From: Mycobacterium kansasii ATCC 12478
GTDB lineage: Bacteria > Actinomycetota > Actinomycetes > Mycobacteriales > Mycobacteriaceae
Direction: 5' to 3'
Length of the DNA stretch: 64,000 nucleotides
NCBI RefSeq assembly: GCF_000157895.3
Contig: NC_022663.1
Span: 1,674,001-1,738,000 of the forward strand
A model generated the notes under the pieces. It searched no databases, was not told where the DNA came from, and was given only the letters and a program-made list of their open reading frames with translations. A program made the translations under genes and the position numbers. Below are positions 16,707 to 24,915 of this stretch, in pieces (position 1 is the first letter of the stretch; every line of letters starts with the position of its first letter).

Positions 16707-17716
16707 CCTACGACACCGACCTGCTGATCGTCGGCGGCGGCCCGGGAGGTCTGGCCACGGCATTACACGCACGCAGGCACGGACTTTCGGTCATCGTCGC
16801 CGATCCCCGGGAGAGCCCGATCGACAAGGCCTGCGGCGAAGGACTGATGCCCGGCGGTCTGGCCGAACTGGCAGCGCTCGACGTCGACCCGGCCGGCATG
16901 CCGTTTCACGGCATCGCCTACGTCAGCGAAAATCGCCGCGCCGAGGCGTGGTTTCGCAGCGGTCCGGGCCGCGGCGTGCGGCGCACCACGTTGCACTCGG
17001 CGTTGACGGCGCGCGCCAAAGAGCAAGACACCGAATGGATTCGGACGCGGGTGACCGGTGTGTCGCAGGACGCCCACGGTGTGACGGCCGCCGATGTGCG
17101 CGCGAGGTGGCTGGTGGCGGCCGATGGATTGCATTCGGGGGTGCGGCGGGCGGTGGGAATCACCGCGACGGCGGGTAGCCCACGGCGCTACGGGGTGCGC
17201 TGGCATTACCGGGTGCCGGTGTGGTCGGAGTTCGTCGAAGTGCACTGGTCGCGCTGGGGTGAGGCGTACGTGACACCGGTGGAACCGGACCTGGTGGGCG
17301 TTGCGATCCTGTCCCGTCGGCGTCCCGAACTTTCGTGGTTTCCCTGGCTTTCCCGTCATTTGCGCGACGCCGAACCCGGGCGCGCGCGCGGCTGCGGCCC
17401 GTTGCGGCAGGTGGTGTCCCGTCGCGTTGCCGGGCGGGTGCTGTTGGTGGGCGACGCGGCCGGCTACGAAGACGCCCTGACCGGTGAGGGCATCAGCCTG
17501 GCCGTCAAGCAGGCGGCCGCGGCGGTGCGGGCCATCGTCGACGACGCACCCGCGTCGTATGAGGCCGCCTGGCATCGGGTTACCCGCAACTACCGCTGGC
17601 TCACCCGAGGTCTGGTGCTGGGCAGTACGCCTTACCCGGCTCGCCGGGCCATCGTGCCGGCGGGTGAGCTGTTGCCTTCCGTTTTCGAGTGGGCGGTCAA
17701 CGCGCTGGCGCGCTAG
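16703..17716 (+). CDS. FAD-dependent oxidoreductase/hydroxylase (Rv1138c-like, SrsC-like)
   Basis: A 337-residue flavoprotein of the geranylgeranyl-reductase/p-hydroxybenzoate-hydroxylase group. The N-terminal dinucleotide motif is LLIVGGGPGGLATALHARRH, the middle DG motif is ARWLVAADGLHSGVRRA, and the second FAD motif is VLLVGDAAGYEDALTGEGIS. By analogy with SrsC it would hydroxylate a phenolic lipid made by the two genes in front, yielding hydroquinone-type lipids. Its TAG stop shares a CTAG palindrome with the TAG of the converging enoyl-CoA hydratase gene. Confidence 0.85.
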   Translation: MTYDTDLLIVGGGPGGLATALHARRHGLSVIVADPRESPIDKACGEGLMPGGLAELAALDVDPAGMPFHGIAYVSENRRAEAWFRSGPGRGVRRTTLHSALTARAKEQDTEWIRTRVTGVSQDAHGVTAADVRARWLVAADGLHSGVRRAVGITATAGSPRRYGVRWHYRVPVWSEFVEVHWSRWGEAYVTPVEPDLVGVAILSRRRPELSWFPWLSRHLRDAEPGRARGCGPLRQVVSRRVAGRVLLVGDAAGYEDALTGEGISLAVKQAAAAVRAIVDDAPASYEAAWHRVTRNYRWLTRGLVLGSTPYPARRAIVPAGELLPSVFEWAVNALAR

Positions 17717-18516
17717 CGCGCCTTCCAGACCGGCTCCCGCTTCTCGGCGAACGCCAACGGCCCTTCCCGGGCGTCCTCGGACCGGATCAGCGAACTCATC
17801 TCGCGCGTGGTGCGCTGCCAGCCCGCTTCTTCGTCGGTGATGAGGCCGTCGTCGACCCCGTAGGCGATGCGCTTGCTGGCCTGCACCGACAGCGGCGCGT
17901 TGACGATCACCCGCGCGGCCAGCGTCAGCGCGGCGTCCAGCACCGCACCCTCCCTGACCACCTGGTTGATCAGGCCCCAGTCGTAGGCGTCGGCTGCGGT
18001 GATCGGCTCGCCGGTCAACAGCAGTTCCATCGCCAATTTGCGGGGCAGTTGGTTCACGATCCGGAAGACGCCACCGGCAGCGGCGATCAGTCCACGCTTG
18101 ACCTCCGGCAACCCGAACTTGGCCCGTTCGTGCGCCACCACCAGGTCGCTGGCCAGCGCCAGTTCGGTGCCGCCGCCCAGGGCGGTGCCGTTGACCGCGG
18201 CGATGGTGGGCTTGTCGATGTAGTGGTGCACGTATCCGGCGAAGCCCCACTCGCCGTGGTCGGGGTGGTAGATGTTTTCCCGCCGGGCGATCGCCTTGAG
18301 GTCGGCGCCGGCGCAAAACGATTTGTCGCCGGCGCCGGTGATCACCACGGCCCGTACCTCGGGATCATGCTGGGCTTCGTCGAGTGCATTGCCCACCCCG
18401 ACGCTCACGGCGCTGTTGATGGCATTGCGGGCTTCGGGCCGGTTGATCGTGATGACCATGACGTTGCCGCGGCACTCGACCAGTACGGCCGGCGTAGCGC
18501 CGTCGGCTTCGGTCAC
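17713..18516 (-). CDS. Enoyl-CoA hydratase (Rv1136-like)
   Basis: A 267-residue crotonase. Landmarks are INRPEARNAINSAVSVGVG near residue 24, the oxyanion strand KSFCAGADLKAIARREN, GTALGGGTELALASDLVVA and the catalytic-region KFGLPEVKRGLIAAAGGVF, which retains the glutamate that classical hydratases use. The C-terminal FAEKREPVWKAR is a common ending. I use GTG at 18514-18516, which overlaps the thiolase stop (GTGA). Together with the thiolase it forms a two-step beta-oxidation module. The stop codon converges on that of the flavoprotein gene at CTAG. Confidence 0.88.
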   Translation of the reverse strand: MTEADGATPAVLVECRGNVMVITINRPEARNAINSAVSVGVGNALDEAQHDPEVRAVVITGAGDKSFCAGADLKAIARRENIYHPDHGEWGFAGYVHHYIDKPTIAAVNGTALGGGTELALASDLVVAHERAKFGLPEVKRGLIAAAGGVFRIVNQLPRKLAMELLLTGEPITAADAYDWGLINQVVREGAVLDAALTLAARVIVNAPLSVQASKRIAYGVDDGLITDEEAGWQRTTREMSSLIRSEDAREGPLAFAEKREPVWKAR

Positions 18517-19661
18517 AACAGCTCCAGGATGGTGGCGTTGGCCTGACCGCCGCCCTCGCACATCGTCTGCAGTCCGTAGCGAATTCCCTTGTCCCGCATG
18601 TGATATAGCAGGGTGGTCATCAGCCGCGCGCCCGAGCCGCCCAGCGGGTGGCCGAGCGCGATCGCGCCGCCGTTGGGGTTGAGCTTCTTCTCGTCGGCGC
18701 CGATGTCGCGCAGCCAGGCCAGGGGCACCGGGGCGAACGCCTCGTTGACCTCGTATGCCCCGATGTCGCCGATGGACAGCCCGGAGCGCTTGAGCACCTT
18801 CTGGGTGGCCGGGATGGGCGCGGTCAGCATGATCACCGGGTCAGCCCCGGCCAGCGCCACCGAGTGGACCTTGGCAATCGGCTTGCGCCCCAACGACTTT
18901 GCCTTCTCTGCGGACATGAACAGCAGCGCGGCCGAGCCGTCGGAGATCTGCGAGGAGTTGCCGGCGTGGATCACGCCGTCTTCCTTGAACGCCGGCTTCA
19001 GTGACGCCATCTTCTCCATCGGGGTGCCGCGGCGGATGCCTTCGTCCCTGAGGACCGTATTGCCGTCCTGGTCCTTGATGCCGACGATCTGGTCGTCGAA
19101 GGCGCCGGAATCCTGTGCGGCTGCGGCTTTTTCGTGCGATCCGAGGGAGAACTCGTCAAGCGCGAGGCGGTCGAGGCCCCATCGCTGCGCGATCATCTCG
19201 GCGCCGATGCCCTGGTTGGGGATCTTGCCTTCGTAGCGGTCGAGGAAGGCCTTGGGATAGGGCCGCCCGCCGTTGGCCAGCGACGACCCCATCGGGGTGC
19301 GTGACATCGACTCCACCCCGCCGGCGACGACGACGTCGTAGTGACCGGCCGCGACGCCGGCCGCCGCGAAGTGCACGGACTGCTGGCTCGACCCGCACTG
19401 GCGATCCACGGTTACCCCGGGGACCGTCTCGGGCCAGCCGGCTGCCAGCAGCGAGGTGCGGGCGATGTCGAGGGCCTGCTCGCCGGCTTGCATGACGCAT
19501 CCCCAAATGACGTCGTCGACGAGTTCGGGGTCGATGCCGGCCTTGTGCACCAGACCGTTGAGGACCTGCGCGGACAGGTCGGCCGGGTGCACTCCGGACA
19601 ACCCGCCGTTGCGCTTGCCGATCGGGGAACGTACAGCCTCGACGATGACGGCTTCAGCCAT
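18513..19661 (-). CDS. Acetyl-CoA C-acetyltransferase / 3-ketoacyl-CoA thiolase
   Basis: A 382-residue full-length thiolase that cleaves 3-ketoacyl-CoA or condenses acyl-CoAs. The nucleophile is C89 in VDRQCGSSQQS. H338 in GGAIALGHPLGGSGARL and C368 in TMCEGGGQANATI complete the active site, and GAYEVNEAFAPVPLAW is the conserved NEAFA block. At the matching place M. tuberculosis has a short thiolase annotation (Rv1135A); here the gene is complete. It leads an operon with the enoyl-CoA hydratase, and a strong palindrome at 19694-19712 sits just upstream. Confidence 0.9.
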   Translation of the reverse strand: MAEAVIVEAVRSPIGKRNGGLSGVHPADLSAQVLNGLVHKAGIDPELVDDVIWGCVMQAGEQALDIARTSLLAAGWPETVPGVTVDRQCGSSQQSVHFAAAGVAAGHYDVVVAGGVESMSRTPMGSSLANGGRPYPKAFLDRYEGKIPNQGIGAEMIAQRWGLDRLALDEFSLGSHEKAAAAQDSGAFDDQIVGIKDQDGNTVLRDEGIRRGTPMEKMASLKPAFKEDGVIHAGNSSQISDGSAALLFMSAEKAKSLGRKPIAKVHSVALAGADPVIMLTAPIPATQKVLKRSGLSIGDIGAYEVNEAFAPVPLAWLRDIGADEKKLNPNGGAIALGHPLGGSGARLMTTLLYHMRDKGIRYGLQTMCEGGGQANATILELL

Positions 19662-19693
19662 GGGTATGTCTCCTTTGACAGAGTGGTGCTGGG

Positions 19694-19712
19694 TACATTG
19701 TTAACCAATGTA
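19694..19712. promoter_or_regulatory. Candidate operator upstream of the thiolase-hydratase operon
   Basis: TACATTG and CAATGTA form perfect inverted 7-bp arms around TTAAC, 33-51 bases upstream of the thiolase start on the minus strand. The site is AT-rich in a GC-rich genome and has the size expected of a TetR-type operator. The cognate regulator is unknown; none is encoded next to it. Confidence 0.55.
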
Positions 19713-19714
19713 AT

Positions 19715-20731
19715 CGGCAGCCGGGGCGGGGTGGGTCAGCGGGGAGGGACCGGCGGCACTGCCGGGTTGATCGGTAACGGCGGAGTCGGCGGCACCGGCG
19801 GGCTCGGCATAGGATCCGTCGCGGCCGGGACCGGTGGGTTGGGCGGAAGCGCGTTGTCCTTATTCGGCGCCCCGGGAGCCACTGGCAGCGTCGGGGAGCA
19901 TCCAGCAGTCCTGTCGGTGTCTCAAGCACAGGCCCTTGCTCTGCTTTCGATGGCACCAGACGCGAATTTCCTGTTGATCGGAATCTCATCTTCTCCTACT
20001 TCATAGGTGTCGATGAAAACGCGCACATGTACGGCGGTGATTCGCCGCAGTACCAAGAGGCCATTCGGAACATGGACTACAACCTCGGTCGGCAACTTCC
20101 TACAAGTATGGGCGGTTCGGGCCTGTTGGGGGCGGTAGCCGACTGGGAGGTCGCAAACCCGACCGAGCAGTTCTCCACGCTCGTGGTTACCGATCATGGT
20201 GAAATCGGGCCTCAAAATTTCAGCATCACGCATGGCTTCCAATCACCCCGTGAGACAGCGACATTCCTCATCTTCGATCCGGCCTTCAATGATGTGAGAG
20301 ACGGCTATATCAATAACTCGTGGCAAATCGTCAGCACGACGCCGACGATCATGGATCAATTCGGCATTCCGCCGCTGCCGTATATGCAGGGTGCGCCGCT
20401 GACATCCGCCAACTTCGACGGCACTTACGTTGATCCCGGCCCCAACTTGTTCAGTGTGCTCAGCGCCGATTTCGCCGGACAGGGGTATCCCGATATCGCG
20501 ACCACCCTGAGCCTTGGGTCGCGCACGGTGGCGGCCACGATTCCCTACCTGGTGTACTCCCCGATACAAAACATCGTCGATGCGGTGCCCAGTTTCTTAC
20601 AGCTACCCGTCTCATGGCTCGGCGCCGGCGTCTACCAGTCGCTTAACACCCCCGCACAGATCTGGGTCCGGCTCACCGGCGTGACCGGCAACCAGATCAT
20701 CCCGCCGGTTCTCAACCCCTTCCTCACCTAG
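19715..20731 (+). pseudogene. Chimeric remnant: PGRS repeat joined out of frame to a type I phosphodiesterase/alkaline-phosphatase-like domain
   Basis: From about 19715 to 19915 one frame encodes PGRS sequence (GGTGGTAGLIGNGGVGGTGG). From about 19943 to the TAG at 20729-20731 a different frame encodes the C-terminal part of a phosphodiesterase/phosphatase-type protein: NLIFSYFIGVDENAHMYGG, then VVTDHGEIGPQN with a metal-ligand-like DHG, then THGFQSPRETATFLIF. No PE domain or start codon precedes the PGRS part, and the N-terminal half of the enzyme with the catalytic Thr/Ser is missing. It is therefore a fused, dead remnant. The enzymatic frame alone could be translated from ATG 20027 but would lack essential residues. 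Confidence 0.7.
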
Positions 20732-21227
20732 GACAACACCGAGGTAGGTCGACGGCGTGAGAATTCTGATTTGGCACGGTATTTGAGAATTGATCTCTGG
20801 ATAACGATCGGGGATGCGGTCAGGCGATGGCCCAGCACCTAAGGGTCTGGCGCAGGCCCAGGGTGGCGAGTCGGGAGAGGTTGACGGCACCCGCCTCGGG
20901 TCAAGATGTCGGCCAGGATGCGTTTTAGCCTGCGGCAGCGGGCTCGGCGGCCGCCCCAGGGACCACGGGTGAAGCGGCTGATATTGCGTTCCAGTGTGTC
21001 CCGACCGTGGCAGGGACTTCGACCTGAGGGCACTTGGGGCACTATGCGGGTAGGTTCGTGCGGTGGCGCCAGCGCTGGCCCCGTGCGGTCCAATGCAAAC
21101 GTAGCGGAAACTGCCGCGGTGATCCTTGATGCAATCTCTGCTGCGTCAGCAGCGTGGGTTAGCGCCTGGTAACGAAATGAGCCGCCCTGGCAGTGGACTT
21201 TGGCAATCGGCGTTAACGTATATAGCC
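20732..21227. other. Intergenic stretch with no recognisable gene
   Basis: About 500 bases between the phosphatase remnant and the tetR gene. Short frames on the minus strand (for example around 20839-21093, Arg-rich) hint at decayed transposase sequence, but I cannot assign a family. The last 40 bases before 21228 contain an AT-rich CGTTAACGTATATAG that may be the tetR promoter or operator. Confidence 0.4.
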
Positions 21228-21869
21228 ATGATGACCTTCTCGGGGTCTCAAGTGCCTATGGACGGGCCCCACAATGACGATCAAGGCAGGGGCTTGCCGG
21301 CTCGCCGCTGGGCCAAGACCGACGCGACCCAGCAGCGCATCCTCGACGCCGCTGTTGACGTGTTCGCGACCAGCGGCTTCAACGCAGCGACGATGGCCGA
21401 TGTGGTGAGCCGCTCCGGCGCCAGCATCGGCAGCATCTATCACCACTTCGGCGGCAAGACCGAACTCTTCGTGGCGATCTTCGACCGAATGGCCAGCGCT
21501 ATTGAACAGCGGATCAAGGAGGCGTCCAAGCAAGCGGCAGGCGAAACCGACCGCCGCCGGATTTTGGCACTCTATGTGCGGGCATACCTTGAGGCAGTGT
21601 GGGACCACCGGCGCGTAGCCAAATTGGTGTCGGCAGGAGACCGGCCCCCCGAGTTCCGGAACACCCGGCGCGACCGCTTGACGGCTGCATTCCGCACCGG
21701 CATGGCTGGGCTGGAGCCGGATTCGTCCCGGCGCGGGCAACTTCTGACCCGAGCTCTGCTGGCGCTCATAGAAGAGTCATCGAAGATGGCCGTGGCGTGT
21801 GAGGACCCCAACGACCTGGCGCCGATCATTGAGGCGACGATCGACTGGGTCGGCCGGCTCACCGAGTGA
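21228..21869 (+). CDS. TetR-family transcriptional regulator
   Basis: A 213-residue TetR protein. The DNA-binding domain is QQRILDAAVDVFATSGFNAA, then TMADVVSRSGASIGSIYHHF followed by GGKTELFVAIFDRM. The C-terminal domain is all-alpha and ends IIEATIDWVGRLTE. A later start at ATG 21258 (MDGPHNDDQ) would trim ten residues and is equally plausible. The gene stands alone, flanked by decayed DNA on both sides, so its targets cannot be inferred. GSIYHHFGGKTELF is a strongly conserved recognition-helix pattern, so the family call is firm. Confidence 0.85.
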   Translation: MMTFSGSQVPMDGPHNDDQGRGLPARRWAKTDATQQRILDAAVDVFATSGFNAATMADVVSRSGASIGSIYHHFGGKTELFVAIFDRMASAIEQRIKEASKQAAGETDRRRILALYVRAYLEAVWDHRRVAKLVSAGDRPPEFRNTRRDRLTAAFRTGMAGLEPDSSRRGQLLTRALLALIEESSKMAVACEDPNDLAPIIEATIDWVGRLTE

Positions 21870-21889
21870 ACTCGCTGCGAATCCTCCAC

Positions 21890-22170
21890 CGCCCTTCCCA
21901 GCTCGTACCGCCTTCTCCAGCTCGGCGGCGATGATCTTGCGCATGCCGAACATCGCGATGGTGGCCGCTGCCGCTCGGGTCGGATCCGGATCGGTGACCA
22001 GTTCATAGGGGCGCTCCGGGACGATCTGCCAGCTCAGGCCGAAGCGGTCATTGCACCAGCCGCACTGGGATTCCTCGTCCTTCACGGTCAACTGCAAAGA
22101 CCAACACGAGGCCGACTCTTGCCGGGACCGCTTCACCGACGGCGGTGAGGTAGAAGTCGGGATTGGACAG
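21890..22170. pseudogene. VOC (PhnB-like) gene split into two oppositely oriented halves
   Basis: Minus-strand sequence from about 22085 to 21915 encodes the C-terminal half of a VOC/PhnB-like protein (EESQCGWCNDRFGLSWQIVP, TRAAAATIAMFGMRKIIAAE). Plus-strand sequence from about 22081 to 22152 encodes the segment that should precede it (SFTVNCKDQHEADSCRDRFT, DGGE). The two halves therefore meet head to head at about 22080, consistent with an inversion inside the gene or with remnants of two copies. Neither half can give a functional fold. Confidence 0.6.
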
Positions 22171-22242
22171 GGGCGCGGTCTTGGCCACCCTTTTGCACGC
22201 GGGTGCCGAAGGTATTGCGCAAGATATTCAGCCCTTCAGCCC

Positions 22243-22535
22243 TTCAGCCCGCGCCGACCATTAACCGCGCGATGTTGAGTTCAGGTGGCATTAAGTGCCA
22301 CAGCATGATTATCCCCACCTCTTATGCCGATGTGTCCTCGATGGACACAACATGCCAATAGAGCCGCGCCGCGGTCGTCGACTTGCGAACCAGCGCGGGT
22401 GATGTCCTGGACCGGCTCGCCCCTGCGTGTGAGTTCTTTTTCAGCCGTTATGTTCAGCCCAGCGCCTACCCGCCCTGGACCGCAAATGACGTCAATTCGC
22501 CCCGGCATTGCCGGGTTGTGAGCACTTTTATCCAT
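22243..22535 (-). pseudogene. PE35-PPE68-type remnant (first satellite copy)
   Basis: On the minus strand MDKSAHNPA at about 22519-22535 resembles the start of PE35, and GEPVQDITRAGSQVDDRGAA near 22400 resembles its C-terminus; the middle is scrambled. Further on, at 22306, a PPE68-type start MLWHLMPPELNIARLMVGAG runs 20 codons into a stop at about 22243. The same arrangement, with an intact PPE gene, is at 39845-41182. This places a first, mostly deleted ESX-1-like unit here. Confidence 0.65.
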
Positions 22536-22549
22536 TGGGAAAGCCGCAA

Positions 22550-22768
22550 TTAGATAGCCCGGCCGAAGTCGTTATAGATGAGCCGGGCCCAATAGACAAT
22601 AATGTTTTGCAATCTTTCTATTCCAGAAACTAGATCTGATTTATTCTGGAACCTAGTTCTGTCTTGTTTTGGAGGCGAATTTTGAAACCGGGCTTTTGAA
22701 TTTGACGGAGAGAGCCAGTGAATTCAGTGACTATAGCTGTTTCCAACACCAAGCAGGAAGATTAGGTT
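22550..22768 (+). promoter_or_regulatory. Control region copy 1 with two 23-bp iteron units
   Basis: An AT-rich segment starting near GTTATAGATGAGCCGGGC. It contains two 23-bp units (22630-22652 and 22653-22675, core CTAG(A/T)TCTG..TT..TT(C/T)TGGA) and a partial third. A -10-like TATAGC (22732-22737) and a Shine-Dalgarno-like AAGCAGGAAG (22751-22760) precede the ATG at 22769. The layout matches copies at 26200, 35840 and 41200. Confidence 0.65.
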
Positions 22769-22924
22769 ATGTCTCAGCCTCAGCCAGTCCCCATGTGGCC
22801 AGATCCCCGGGGCCTGGGCAAAGAATCGGGCAAGCGAAGGCAGCCGCGTCTTCGACAACCCGTGCCAGACCAAGCAGCAGGCGAGTATGCAGATCAGCAC
22901 GTGGGCCTTGACGCGGTCCGCTAG
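22769..22924 (+). pseudogene. EspB start fused to foreign sequence
   Basis: Behind control region copy 1 the frame begins MSQPQPVPMW, matching the first residues of the espB-type genes (MSQ(P/S)RT), then immediately departs into sequence antisense to the IS1634-type remnant and stops at 22922-22924 after 51 codons. The espB body has evidently been replaced. Confidence 0.5.
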
Positions 22925-23030
22925 GCGGTGGTGGATGGGTCGCAAGTCCAGGTCGTCGGTCTTGATGATGGGAAAGTCGCGTTCGATGTTGGCGAGGTTC
23001 TTGTAGCTTTCGACCCTTCTGCCGAATCTG
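22840..23030 (-). mobile_element. IS1634-family transposase C-terminal remnant
   Basis: The minus strand encodes RVESYKNLANIERDFPIIKT followed by DLDLRPIHHRLADRVKAHVL and ICILACCLVWHG, the characteristic C-terminal end of IS1634-type DDE transposases. The N-terminal catalytic region is absent. Upstream on the same strand it is joined to a stretch identical in type to the spacer behind EspE genes, showing that the insertion or a later rearrangement captured array sequence. Confidence 0.7.
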
Positions 23031-23476
23031 AATTTGCACCGGCTGTGGTTTTGGCTGGTGATGGTGTTGGTCGTTAAGGCTTCGGCGTGGTGGTGCGTTC
23101 CGGTCGACACCGCAAACCGGCCCCTCCGCACGGATCGGACCGGACAACAACCTGGCCAACTGAACACTGCACTAGTGGCGACCGGGGCGGGTCGACGGCC
23201 TCGGCGTCGACGGTGGTGCGCAGCACGTAGATGCCCGTCCAGCTTCGGCGTCGATGCGCGCTGGTCGCGACAGTAGGTGAAGCTGGTGCACGTGGCCGCG
23301 ACGTGCGCCGGGCCCGTCGACGTCACCGTGCTCGCCAGCGCTGCAAGTCGTGCCGCCAAAGACCGCTACCGCAACAAATTTCATGCATCTTCGCCGGTCA
23401 GCGTGCTGTTAGACTCAACGTGCCCTGCACAAACGCGAAGAGATGCTACGCAAGATCACTGCAAGGAGCACGCACA
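23031..23476. other. Rearranged spacer with inverted EspE 3' sequence
   Basis: About 23031-23140, read on the minus strand, resembles the tail and spacer that follow EspE-type genes (CCACCACGCCGAAGCC, then AACGACCAACACCATCACC), so a fragment of the array lies here in inverted orientation. From 23140 to the EspE copy 1 start I recognise no gene. AAGGAG at 23463-23468 is the ribosome-binding site for the TTG at 23477. Confidence 0.45.
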
Positions 23477-24838
23477 TTGACTTGGCCACTCGCTGAAGGA
23501 TGGCCGCTACCGGACCGATCATCGGAGCTGCAGGCACTAATCGACCAAGCCATGGCTGATTTCGAGGAAAGATTCCCGCACCTACGAGAGCCACCGGGGC
23601 CATCCAACCCGATGCAGCAAACAGTTCCCGAGGACGAAACCGTTCTTCGAGGATCCGTAGTTTGCCTCGCAACCGAGGGCTTGCTTGGTGTAATGCTGGC
23701 ATTGCTTGGATTTGGATCCCCCAATACGGGTGGTCACTTCCTGAGCAGTGGGTCGATGCTCGATGACGTCAGTGCCCAGATCGCGGCTCTGGTTCCCGAC
23801 AGCGGCTGGCAGGGCTCAGCGGCACAGGCCTATGTAGCTCACAACCACGCACAATCACAGCACGCAAAGACCATGGCCGCCCTCGACCGTCTCACCGGCG
23901 ACTTGATTGCCGCTCAAGCCCGAACCGTTTTAACTGCTCGCCGTATCGTGATCGTTGCAGCGGGTGTCGTCGCCGCGACAGGCCTTTGTTGCCTCGCATT
24001 GGAAACATTGGGCGGGCCTGCCGGTCAAGGGCAATCGCTGATTCTCGCAAAGGTCGTCTGCGGGATTGCGCTTGCTGTCTTAGCTGGCGCAGTGGTCAAT
24101 TTGATCGTCACGACGTTCCAGAATGCGGGTAAGGTGCAGGCATTGACCTCCGAATTGGCCGATATTGTGACGAGGTTGCCTGAACTAAGTGACCCGATTC
24201 CCGGATCACCCGGTGCTTTCTCTCCCAGGTCAGGTTCGGCTTCCGGATTCAACGCCACCGACCACAGCGGGTCTCTCACTCTCGCGAGAGTCCTCGACGA
24301 CACGGTAACCCTGCCCGAGACACCCGATGTCTGCTTGGCGTTGGCTGACCTACCCGGCTCACCGGAATTCAGCGTGCCCGACCTGGCGGGTCCCGGTTTC
24401 CCCGATTTCGGGGCCCCCGACTTGACCACTCCCACCTTGACGGGCATGCCCAGTGTGCCCGACGTGTTTCCCGGTGGCCTGCCCGCGATTCCCACCGCCG
24501 ACGAATCAGCCGCGCTGCCCGACGTCTCGGGTGCTAGGGCTGGCCTGGGCCCGGCCAACCTGCCCACCATCGCTCAACTGGCGGCACCCCTGAGCGCGCT
24601 CAGCGGGCTGTCCGGGGCGACCGGCGGGCTCAGCCAACTGAGCAACTTGGCCGCCCAACAAGCACAAATGATCTCCTCCCTGGCCCAGCAGAGCGCCCAG
24701 CAGCCGGCCACCCTGGCTGATCAGGTCACCCAGAACGACGACACCGTCGGCGCCGCCGCGGGCACACCCACCGCACAGCGCGCTCCAGTTGATGCCGCAA
24801 CCAGCCCCGCCCCACAACGCCAGCTGCACGCCCGGTAA
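23477..24838 (+). CDS. espE: EspE paralogue copy 1 (EspA/EspE-family ESX-1 substrate)
   Basis: A 453-residue protein of the EspA/EspE family. It has the four-part build seen across this array: a private N-terminus; an ESX helical-hairpin segment (SSGSMLDDVSAQIAALVP, then W-Q-G and AQAYVAHN, like the WxG/YxxxD bundle of secreted ESX proteins); two hydrophobic helices around residues 155-215; and a Pro/Leu-rich region (PGFPDFGAPD) ending in AQRAPVDAATSPAPQR, which mirrors the AERAPIDAG tail of M. tuberculosis EspE. The start is a TTG with AAGGAG eight bases upstream; no ATG fits. This copy is separated from the main array by insertion-sequence debris and whiB6-like. Confidence 0.82.
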   Translation: MTWPLAEGWPLPDRSSELQALIDQAMADFEERFPHLREPPGPSNPMQQTVPEDETVLRGSVVCLATEGLLGVMLALLGFGSPNTGGHFLSSGSMLDDVSAQIAALVPDSGWQGSAAQAYVAHNHAQSQHAKTMAALDRLTGDLIAAQARTVLTARRIVIVAAGVVAATGLCCLALETLGGPAGQGQSLILAKVVCGIALAVLAGAVVNLIVTTFQNAGKVQALTSELADIVTRLPELSDPIPGSPGAFSPRSGSASGFNATDHSGSLTLARVLDDTVTLPETPDVCLALADLPGSPEFSVPDLAGPGFPDFGAPDLTTPTLTGMPSVPDVFPGGLPAIPTADESAALPDVSGARAGLGPANLPTIAQLAAPLSALSGLSGATGGLSQLSNLAAQQAQMISSLAQQSAQQPATLADQVTQNDDTVGAAAGTPTAQRAPVDAATSPAPQRQLHAR

Positions 24839-24915
24839 CAACCCCGGCCATCAATGCGCCACAGCCTGCCGGCGGCAGCTGAATTTTGGCCCCCTGGCGG
24901 CAGGGTGGGTTCCAG

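Noticed and set aside
16763..18316. A 517-codon minus-strand frame across the flavoprotein and hydratase genes
   Set aside because: Antisense or out of frame to two well-supported enzymes; Arg/His-rich with no domain.
20839..21093. Minus-strand frame as a transposase fragment
   Set aside because: Arg-rich with only vague resemblance to transposase ends; no motif strong enough to name a family.
23231..23476. N-terminal extension of EspE copy 1 from an upstream in-frame start
   Set aside because: The extra ~82 residues are Arg-rich and unlike any EspE N-terminus, and a proper ribosome-binding site stands before the TTG at 23477.
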